Positions 57,182 to 64,000 of a stretch of DNA of 64,000 bases are shown here, in pieces; the stretch's first letter is position 1, and the number at the start of each line of letters is the position of its first letter. The position numbers and the translations under genes are program-made. This stretch comes from Methylobacterium durans (GTDB lineage Bacteria > Pseudomonadota > Alphaproteobacteria > Rhizobiales > Beijerinckiaceae). The stretch is taken from NCBI RefSeq assembly GCF_003173715.1, contig NZ_CP029550.1:1736001-1800000 (forward strand), read 5' to 3'. The notes beneath the pieces were generated by a model. The model was not told the DNA's origin. It saw only the letters and a program-made list of their open reading frames with translations, and did no database searches.

Positions 57182-59064
57182 TTACTTCGAGGCTTGACGC
57201 TCGTACTCGCCGACATTCGGGTCATCGTAGGGACCCTTTCCGTCGAGGGAGAAGACCACCACGCCGCCGCCCATCTGGGTGTAGTTGGCGAGCTTCTTGA
57301 ACGCGCCCACCGCGCCGAGGCCGGCGGTCGGGTCGGCGAGATCGAACACCAGGCCCACGCCCGGCCAGCCGCCGACGCCGTAGTAGATGGCGACGAACTG
57401 CGTGCCCTTGTGGTTGTAAGTGATCGGGTAGCCGATCGCGCCCGACGGCAGCTTGTGCTTCCAGAGCAGGTCGCCGTTGTCGGAGTCGCGAGCCTTGATG
57501 AAGCCGTCGAGCGTTCCGTAGAGGACGATGTTGCCGGCTGTCGCCGTCGTCCCGCCCCACACGGCGAAGCGCTCCATCTTCTCCCAGTTGAACTTGCCCG
57601 TGATTGCGTTGTAGCTCTTGATCTGGCCAAGTCCCTCGTAGTTCTGCCGGTCACCCTTCGGGCCCGGATACATGTTCAGCGTGGCGCCCACGAAGAACTG
57701 ACCCGCCCGGTATGGCAGCATGAAGGGCTCCCAATCCATGCAGATGTGGTTGATGCCCATGAAGAAGGCCTGACGCTTCGGATCGTACGAATCGTGGCCC
57801 TGGTTGTGGTAGCCCATCGCCGAGGGACAGATGTCCTTGGCGAGGTGGTCCATGCGGGTGCCGTACTCGGGATCGCGCACCGGCTGGCCACTCTTCAGGT
57901 CCACCGACTTGAAGACGTTGACGGTGTCGTCGATCTTGTTGGCCGAGACCAGCGAGCCGTCGGTCCGGTCGAGGGTGTAGACGATGCCGTTGCGGTCCGG
58001 GTGGGTGAGGAGCTTCCTCATCTTCCCGTCCTTGTCCTTCTGCTCGGACAGCATCATCACGTTCACGCCGGCGTAGTCCCACTCGTCGTGAGGCGTCTTC
58101 TGGTATCCGAACTTGGCCTCGCCTGTGTCGGCGTCGCGGCCGAAGATCGTCATCGTCCACTTGTTGTCGCCGGGTCGCATGGTCTCGTTCCACGGCGCCG
58201 GGTTGCCGGTGCCGAAGTAGATCAGGTTCGTGCCCGGGTCGTAGGCGTACCAGCCCCAGTTGGTGCCGCCGCCGATCTTCCAGGCGTCGCCCTCCCAGGT
58301 GGCGGTGCCGAGGCCCTTCTGGCCGTAATGGGCGTTCTTGATGTTGAAGTCGGAGGCCAGGAGCAGATCGGCATCCGGACCCGTCGCGTAGGCGCGCCAC
58401 TTCTGCTCGCCGGTCTTGACGTCGTAGGCGGTCAAGTAGCCGCGCACGCCGAGCTCGGCGCCCGACGAGCCGATGATCACCTTGTCCTTGACCACGTAGG
58501 GGCGATGGTCAGCGTCGAGCCGACCTTGATGTCGGAATTCTCGACCTTCCAGACCGTCTCGCCGGTCTGCGCGTTGAGCGCCACCACGTGGCCGTCGAGC
58601 TGCGTCTTGAGGATTAGCGACGGGGTCTTGCCGTCGCCTGGCCAGTAGGCGAGGCCGCGGTTGACGAGATCGCAACAGGCGACGGCGCGTGCGGCGGGGT
58701 TCTGCTTCGGCTTGTCCTGCCAGAGGATCTTGACCGGATCGTCGAGATCGAGGGCGAAGGTGTTGTTCGGGAAGGACGTGTGGACGTACATCTTACCGTC
58801 CACGATCAGCGGCGCGCCCTCGTGGCCGTTGAGTAGGCCCGTCGAGAAGCTCCAGGCCGGCTTGAGATTCTTGACGTTGTCCTTGTTAACCTGCGTCAAC
58901 TCGCTGTAATTGTTCGAGTCGTAGTTCTTCCCGGGCATCACCCAATTGTCTTCGCTCTTCGCCATGTCGACGAGCTTGTCGTTGGCGGCGGCGCTGCCCG
59001 CCATCCCGATCGGTGCCAGCGCCATCACGGCGAGCACCGAGACCGAACTCAGAAGCCTGCTCAT
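57182..59064 (-). CDS. mxaF: MxaF, methanol dehydrogenase large subunit (single-base frameshift)
   Basis: This PQQ- and calcium-dependent alcohol dehydrogenase oxidises methanol to formaldehyde in the periplasm. Start ATG 59064 (AGGAGACGCGAGA before it), with a signal peptide through GSAAAND. Seen are the vicinal cysteines AVACCDLV, the [11 protein letters not shown]lu ligand, GTGNPAPWN Asn ligand and the Asp of DEWDYAGVN; the Ala there, rather than Asp, marks a calcium-type MxaF, not lanthanide-dependent XoxF. A single-base deletion lies in the GGGG at 58499-58502; a fifth G joins VGSTLTIAP to [10 protein letters not shown] and gives 627 residues. All other sequence is conserved, which argues for a sequencing artefact. 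If real, the strain could not make active MxaF. Confidence 0.95.
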
Positions 59065-59420
59065 TCTCGCGTCTCCTAGCCTTGCCATTCCGTCTCTCGA
59101 CCTTTCGGCCTCGCGGAACCTCGTTCGTGGGCGTGAAGCAGGTCTCAGGATCGCTGCCGCCTCAAAGCATTCATAAGAAAATATGAAAGATCGTGTCTTA
59201 TGAATAACTTATTACTGCTTCAGCCACCTTCGTTTCTAGGCAGGGAATGCGGGGCTTGTCTTTAGACGGTCGGTCATTTTTGGTTGGGAGCAATCGGCAA
59301 TCGTCGGCAGATCTTTGAGTAGCGACTACGACGAAACTTGACCGCCTCGCCGACCACGGAACAACTCCCTGCGGACGGTCCTCTTGCGAGAGGCAAGGAC
59401 GGCCCGCAGGGGGCTGGCCG
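59065..59420. other. divergent intergenic region upstream of mxaF
   Basis: It holds the mxaF leader, an A+T-rich patch (59160-59220) and the promoter at 59233-59262. Further binding sites for MxaB and others probably lie between 59263 and 59420, but I cannot define them. Confidence 0.6.
59233..59262 (-). promoter_or_regulatory. mxaF promoter (AAGACA-N18-TAGAAA)
   Basis: On the minus strand, AAGACA, an 18-base spacer and TAGAAA lie about 170 bases upstream of the mxaF ATG. This matches the published M. extorquens mxaF promoter elements as I remember them. It implies a leader of roughly 160 nt between the start of transcription and the gene. It should depend on MxaB and the methanol-sensing cascade. 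Confidence 0.85.
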
Positions 59421-60269
59421 ATGCTGAGAGGTTGCGGGCGACGGCGTTGGAGCGCGGGCGAAGGAGCGGGCGCCGCGCTGGCCCTGATGCTTCTCTTTGC
59501 CGCGCCGTCGGGCGCAACCCAGAGGATCCGCGAAGCGGCACTCTACCCGCAGGACACGCGACGCGAGATGGGCGGCGGCGATCACGCGCGCTACCCCGGG
59601 GCGGGCGTCCTCTATTGCCGGCGGCCCGACGGCGTGTCCCAGAAGGCCGCGGCCGCCTGGCTCGTCGGAGCGCCCGATCTCGTTGTGCTCAACGCGCACA
59701 ATTTCCGCGATCGGCGCCTCGACGTGACGCGCGAGGTGGCGGATTGCTACTTCCAGATCGGTGGCCGCAATTACGATTTCGTGACGGGCTCGCTCCGGCT
59801 CGGCACTGCCCCGGGCGCCCGGAGCCTGCACATCACCGACGACTGGGCGCTCCTGCGCCTTGCCGAGCCGGTCGAGGGTGCGGAGCCCCAGCCGATCCCC
59901 CAGGTGCCGGACCTGCCGGTCGGACCGGCGAGCCTGCCCGTGACGATGGTCTCCCCCGCCGGGCACGAGAACTTCCGCGGCGGCAGCAGCCTCGAAGCCT
60001 GCCTGATCCATCAGATCGACCCGCCGGAGGAGGATGCAATCCGCAGGGTCCGGCACGATTGCAACAACGGCTACGGTGGTTCGGGCTCGGGTCTGTTCGA
60101 CGCGTCCGGCCGGATGATCGCGCTGCAGAGCGCGTCCCTCTCGATGAACTCGCGCCGCCCGTTCGACGTCGAGTTCCACTACGGGTCCGCGCTTCTGTTC
60201 GAGGGGCGCCTTCTCGCAGCGCTCCGCGAAGCCGCGGGGAACGGGACCCCCTCGCGCATCCAGCCGTGA
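59421..60269 (+). CDS. secreted trypsin-like serine protease, divergent from mxaF
   Basis: This 282-residue protein has an N-terminal hydrophobic signal (ALALMLLFAAPSGA) and a chymotrypsin-fold domain with the complete triad in order: His in VVLNAHNFRD, Asp in TDDWALLRL and Ser in NGYGGSGSGLF. It is divergent from mxaF, the position held by the methanol-induced mxaW in M. extorquens, but I cannot confirm that identity. It may be periplasmic or secreted. The ATG at 59421 gives the signal peptide. Confidence 0.8.
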   Translation: MLRGCGRRRWSAGEGAGAALALMLLFAAPSGATQRIREAALYPQDTRREMGGGDHARYPGAGVLYCRRPDGVSQKAAAAWLVGAPDLVVLNAHNFRDRRLDVTREVADCYFQIGGRNYDFVTGSLRLGTAPGARSLHITDDWALLRLAEPVEGAEPQPIPQVPDLPVGPASLPVTMVSPAGHENFRGGSSLEACLIHQIDPPEEDAIRRVRHDCNNGYGGSGSGLFDASGRMIALQSASLSMNSRRPFDVEFHYGSALLFEGRLLAALREAAGNGTPSRIQP

Positions 60270-60708
60270 GCGCGCACGACGCAAGGCGTGCAGATCCGTC
60301 GAGGCCGGCATCGGTGAGCCGCGGGCCAACGCACCGACTGCCGCCCCTCGAAACGAGGCGGACCTTCCGAAGGCAGCGAACGCGTGCTGCAGGCGCTCGC
60401 CGCGGGCGAGCCGACATCCTCACCGATTCGCAGCGCTCTTCCACCACGAGGCTTGGCAAAGCATGGCTGCCGAGCGCATCGTGGCGGGACCCTGACCCAT
60501 CGTCCCCCGCGCGACCGATACCTCCGGGGATGACGCGCCACCGTCGTGGCCCCAAGAAGATGGGCAGTCGATGAATTCGAAACCGCTCTAGCGCAAAAGG
60601 TTTAATCCTTTTAGTAGCGATTTACACTTTTTTCGCGATCGCCGACACTCTGTTGACTGGGGAAGACTGCAATCCGCAACAAGTCGTCACGACGTGGGGA
60701 GCGCTCGG
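60270..60708. other. intergenic region
   Basis: About 440 bases separate two plus-strand genes. An A+T-rich patch at 60590-60640 (TTTAATCCTTTTAG...TTTTTTCGC) is probably the promoter of the downstream dehydrogenase. No other feature is recognised. Confidence 0.4.
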
Positions 60709-62082
60709 ATGCTCGATATTCTGGAACAGCCCAATGCCGGCGACGCCGAGGTGGGCCGCATCGATCATCTCCACACCTTACTCTCCACCCGGCAGGCGCG
60801 CGTCGGCATCGTTGGAATGGGCTACGTCGGCATGCCGCTAGCCTTGGCCGCCTGGACGGCGGGCTTCGAAGTGCTCGGATTCGATGTCGACGACGAGAAG
60901 GTCCGGAAACTGAACGCCGGCGTCAGCTATCTGGTCCACATCACGAGCGAGACGGTCGCGAAGGCCGTCTCAGCGGGCCGCTTGGCAGCGACGACCGACT
61001 TTTCTCAAGCCGCCTCGATGGACGTCATCGTCATCTGCGTCCCGACCCCGCTCACGGCCAACCGGGAGCCGGATCTGACATTCGTCGAGCGAACATGCGA
61101 GGCGCTCTCCGCCCACGTGCGGCGGGACCAATTGATCGTCCTCGAATCGACAACGTGGCCTGGGACGACATCGGAGATCGTACGCACGATCCTCGAGCGC
61201 TCCCGCCTGACCTGCGGTACGGATTTCTTCCTCGGCTTTTCCCCCGAACGCGAGGATCCCGGGAATTGCGATTTCGGGACGCAGAGGATCCCCAAAGTCG
61301 TGGGAGCCGACGATCCGAGTTCCCGCCGACTGATCAAGGCTTTCTACGATCAGGTGGTTGAGCGAACCATTCCCGTCTCCTCCAGCCGCACGGCGGAAGC
61401 TGTGAAGCTGACGGAGAACATCTTCCGCGCGGTCAACATCGCTCTCATGAACGAGCTCAAGGTTGTCTATAGCGCGCTCGGCATCGACGTGTGGGAGGTG
61501 ATCAGCGCTGCGAGCACCAAGCCGTTCGGCTACATGCCGTTCTATCCCGGGCCCGGCCTCGGAGGGCACTGCATCCCGATCGATCCGTTCTACCTGACGT
61601 GGAAGGCACGTGAGCACGAGATCTCGACGCGGTTCATTGAGCTCGCTGGAGAGATCAATACTGCGATGCCACACTACGTTGTCGAAAAGCTGGCGGACGC
61701 CTTCGACAGGCGGACGGGGCGCGGCCTGAGGGATGCCCGGATCCTGCTGGTCGGAATGTCCTACAAGAAGAATGTGGACGACATTCGCGAAAGCGCGTCC
61801 TTGAAACTCATGCGTATCCTTGATGGGCGCGGAGCGCAGACGCACTACTTCGACCCCTATATCCCGGTCATCCCGCGAACGCGCGAATACCCGGAGCTGA
61901 GCGACCGCAAGAGCGTGAAGTGGAAACGGTCGATCCTGTCTTCGTTCGACGTGGCGCTCGTGGCTACGGACCACGACAGCGTTGACTATGCCGAGCTCTG
62001 CCGCAGTGTTCCGCTGATCGTGGATACGCGCAACGCCTGTGAGCGTCATGGCGTGACCGCTGGCAACGTCATCAAGGCCTGA
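60709..62082 (+). CDS. UDP-N-acetyl-sugar 6-dehydrogenase (WbpA/WecC-type)
   Basis: This ~457-residue nucleotide-sugar dehydrogenase has the NAD loop VGIVGMGYVGMPLALA near residue 30 and the catalytic Cys in GPGLGGHCIPIDPFY. It also has KLTENIFRAVNIA and a C-terminal UDP-binding domain (LLVGMSYKKNVDDIRESAS). It oxidises C6 of a UDP-N-acetylhexosamine to the uronate, for an exopolysaccharide or O-antigen. The ATG at 60709 follows GTGGGGAGCG; a GTG at 60694 is possible. It is convergent with the phosphoglycosyl transferase gene. Confidence 0.88.
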   Translation: MLDILEQPNAGDAEVGRIDHLHTLLSTRQARVGIVGMGYVGMPLALAAWTAGFEVLGFDVDDEKVRKLNAGVSYLVHITSETVAKAVSAGRLAATTDFSQAASMDVIVICVPTPLTANREPDLTFVERTCEALSAHVRRDQLIVLESTTWPGTTSEIVRTILERSRLTCGTDFFLGFSPEREDPGNCDFGTQRIPKVVGADDPSSRRLIKAFYDQVVERTIPVSSSRTAEAVKLTENIFRAVNIALMNELKVVYSALGIDVWEVISAASTKPFGYMPFYPGPGLGGHCIPIDPFYLTWKAREHEISTRFIELAGEINTAMPHYVVEKLADAFDRRTGRGLRDARILLVGMSYKKNVDDIRESASLKLMRILDGRGAQTHYFDPYIPVIPRTREYPELSDRKSVKWKRSILSSFDVALVATDHDSVDYAELCRSVPLIVDTRNACERHGVTAGNVIKA

Positions 62083-62285
62083 CGATCCCTTTGCCCCTGG
62101 AGCCCGTGGCCCGGGTTGGGTTCCCGAGGCGCTGGCCCGACTGGCCGTGGCGCTCGCGCGATCGAGGCGCTTCGGTCCGCGCATTGTCTCCGACCACTTG
62201 ACCGGAGCAGTTCAGGATTGGACCCGCCCCACAGGTCGTTTGATCTGCGGAAACGGGTGGGCGCACGTTAGGGAAAAGCTCCGAT

Positions 62286-63041
62286 TCACGCTGACCTGAC
62301 GGACCTCGTCAGATCAGGTTGGCGCGTCTGTGCCGGCGGCCGCAGCAAATAGAGATATCGGGTCGGAGCGACCCCAAATATTGCCAGCAGAGCGCCGATG
62401 AAGCACTTCGTATCCGTCATATAGGTGCGGCGGTCGAAATATTCCAGATCGATTGCCGCCTTCAGTGGAAACATGATCGAACGGTAAAAACGATCTGGAT
62501 CTAATGTTGCAGAAAAGATGCCGTCTTCGTGGCGGAATATCACTTGGTTCGGACCGAATATGCCAGGCGTGTGTTTCAGCAGGTCGGCCCATCGATCTGT
62601 GAAGCAATCCGCATAGGCCAAGGATTCGGGGCGGGGTCCGACGATCGTCATGTCTCCCGTAAGGACGTTCCACAATTGCGGAAGCTCGTCGAGTTTCGTC
62701 GCCTGCAGAAGTCGACCGACGCGGGTCATGCGCGGATCTTTCCGCAGCGTGATGGCGAGTCCATTCGCTGTTCGCCTCTCATCGAACTTGCGGAACTTAT
62801 AGATGCGGAAGGGTCGTCCGCCCTGTCCGAGCCGCAACTGCGAGAACAAGATCGGCCCGCGCGATTCCGCGACGATCGCGCACGCGATCAGGCACAAGAG
62901 GGGCGCGAGCAGGATCAGGCCGCAGGCGGCCATGCCGACGTCGATCAGCCGTCGGCCAGCGAGCCGAGCCATCGGAACCTCGGCAGCGAAATTCGCTTGC
63001 GCCGGTCGCATCGTCGGCGCCTCAAGCTTCGTGGCGGGCAT
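62286..63041 (-). CDS. bacterial sugar transferase (monotopic phosphoglycosyl transferase)
   Basis: This ~251-residue WcaJ/PglC-like enzyme has one re-entrant hydrophobic helix ([20 protein letters not shown]), a Lys-Phe-Arg-Lys motif (IYKFRKFDE), the catalytic Asp-Glu in [13 protein letters not shown] and GPRPES. It starts a surface-glycan chain on polyprenyl phosphate at the inner membrane. It overlaps the upstream aminotransferase by about 20 bases. The ATG at 63041 is used; 63053 is also possible. Confidence 0.85.
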   Translation of the reverse strand: MPATKLEAPTMRPAQANFAAEVPMARLAGRRLIDVGMAACGLILLAPLLCLIACAIVAESRGPILFSQLRLGQGGRPFRIYKFRKFDERRTANGLAITLRKDPRMTRVGRLLQATKLDELPQLWNVLTGDMTIVGPRPESLAYADCFTDRWADLLKHTPGIFGPNQVIFRHEDGIFSATLDPDRFYRSIMFPLKAAIDLEYFDRRTYMTDTKCFIGALLAIFGVAPTRYLYLLRPPAQTRQPDLTRSVRSA

Positions 63042-64000
63042 AGCGGACGGCACCCTGCAGGCTCACGCATACACGCTCGACATCGTCGATCGTCATGCCG
63101 GGATAGAGTGGAAGCGTCAGTTCGCGTCGGCCGAACTCCTCCGTCTTCGGAAGGAGGATGCCGGGCAGCGTTCGCTCGTAGTAGCTGAGGTGATGGCAGG
63201 GGGGATAATGGATGGTCGTCTGGATTTCGTCCTCGATCATCCGCCGCATCACGGCCGGCCTCGGAGCGTCGGGCGGCAGAAGCACCGGCAGGATGTGATG
63301 GGAGGATTCCACGCCTCGCGCCCCAAATTCCCGCGCGAAGGGAAGGACGACGGTGTCTCCCTGCGCCCGGAGGATCTCGTGATAGGCTTGGGTCAGGCGG
63401 CGGCGTTTCTCGTTCCAGTCAAACAACGACCGCAGTTGCACCATGCCCAGGGCCGCCCGCAACTCGTCCATCCGATAGTTGAAACCCAGCATCGGGACGT
63501 CGTAGGTCGAGGCGCGGACCGCCATGCGCTCGTAGCCCGTCGAGGTGAGGCCGTGCGCGCGGAGCCGACGCATGCGTTCGGCGAGCGATTCATCCGCGAC
63601 GAGGATCATGCCGCCCTCGGCGGTCGTCATGTTCTTGTTGCCGTAGAAGCTGAAGATGGCGGCCGCTCCGAACGTGCCTGCCGATCGCACGCCTGCCGCG
63701 TGCGCGGCATCCTCGATCAGGATCAGGTCATGCTCGCGGGCGAAGGCGGTCCAAAGTTCGCGATCGAGCACGTAACCGGCGAAGTGTACGAGCAGAACGG
63801 CCTTGGTGCGGGGCGTCACCTTCGCCGCCGCGTCCGCGGCGCACAGGAGCGGCATTTCCAAGGACGCGATATCGACGAAGACGGGCGTCGCTCCCGTGTA
63901 GAGGATGCTGTTTGCGGTCGCCACAAAGGTCAGGGAGGGGACGAGCACCTCGTCGCCCGGCCCGATTCCGAGCGCCGCTAAGCTGAGATGAAGGCCGCTC
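63022..64000 (-). CDS. DegT/DnrJ/EryC1-type PLP aminotransferase (5' end beyond window)
   Basis: The readable 326 residues show the DegT family order: GDEVLVPSLTFVATANSI, VHFAGY, LILIEDAAHAAG, FSFYGNKNMTTAEGGM with the PLP-binding Lys, and SSHHILPVLLP. The frame runs off the right edge, so the start codon is missing. Such enzymes aminate keto-sugars on nucleotide sugars for surface glycans. It is co-directional with and overlaps the sugar transferase. Exact sugar unknown. Confidence 0.88.
   Translation of the reverse strand, partial: SGLHLSLAALGIGPGDEVLVPSLTFVATANSILYTGATPVFVDIASLEMPLLCAADAAAKVTPRTKAVLLVHFAGYVLDRELWTAFAREHDLILIEDAAHAAGVRSAGTFGAAAIFSFYGNKNMTTAEGGMILVADESLAERMRRLRAHGLTSTGYERMAVRASTYDVPMLGFNYRMDELRAALGMVQLRSLFDWNEKRRRLTQAYHEILRAQGDTVVLPFAREFGARGVESSHHILPVLLPPDAPRPAVMRRMIEDEIQTTIHYPPCHHLSYYERTLPGILLPKTEEFGRRELTLPLYPGMTIDDVERVCVSLQGAVRYARHEA

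Noticed and set aside
58499..58502. Programmed frameshift in mxaF
   Set aside because: The same G/C run loss appears in four other unrelated genes, with no shared slippery signal, and mxaF homologues are uninterrupted.

Overview
The window reads as a chromosomal segment of a Methylobacterium/Methylorubrum-type alphaproteobacterium. The main evidence is a full methanol-dehydrogenase cluster in the order mxaF-J-G-I-R-S-A-C-K-L-D-E-H-B (59064 down to 46952, minus strand), a methylotroph mxaF promoter, an alphaproteobacterial GAAC-N7-GAAC SOS box in front of umuDC, high G+C core genes and DUF6894/DUF6494-type small proteins.

Layout. 1-10.7 kb: an MHYT-GGDEF-EAL protein, an RNase Z-like hydrolase, a DUF4239-type membrane protein, a PD-(D/E)XK-like and a GIY-YIG protein, a Met/Cys-rich secreted peptide, arsH, and an SOS-regulated umuDC pair. 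10.8-28.6 kb is accessory. It holds a tyrosine integrase, small orphan genes, a broken cas3 interrupted by an IS630 remnant, and a compact plus-strand defence operon: a helicase-nuclease, a beta-class DNA methyltransferase, a 2H-phosphoesterase-like protein, a RelE/ParE-UvrD fusion helicase and an unrecognised protein. tRNA-Arg(CCG) stands at its right edge. 29-42 kb is a surface-glycan region: GDP-heptose genes hddA and an hddC-gmhB fusion, an AGE-family epimerase, a pyruvyl-transferase-like protein, a giant three-module glycosyltransferase and DUF4214-like/repeat proteins. 43-47 kb holds small genes and a tandem-PAS chemotaxis receptor. 47-59 kb is the mxa cluster. 59.4-64 kb holds a divergent serine protease, then a second glycan group: nucleotide-sugar dehydrogenase, phosphoglycosyl transferase and a DegT aminotransferase cut by the window edge.

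How the genes work together. MxaF/MxaI with cytochrome cL (MxaG) oxidise methanol in the periplasm. MxaR/S/A/C/K/L are the calcium-insertion/maturation set, MxaD and MxaJ assist, and MxaB is the regulator. The defence operon modifies and restricts DNA; its genes overlap or sit close together, which suggests coordinated expression.

A caution runs through the window. At least six otherwise well-conserved genes carry single frameshifts (mxaF, mxaK, mxaL, the AGE epimerase, the pyruvyl transferase, the UvrD helicase). Five of these sit exactly where a G/C homopolymer of four would restore the frame if it were five. This looks more like sequencing or assembly error than biology, although true mutation cannot be excluded from sequence alone. 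Two other genes (cas3 and the giant glycosyltransferase) have in-frame stop codons.
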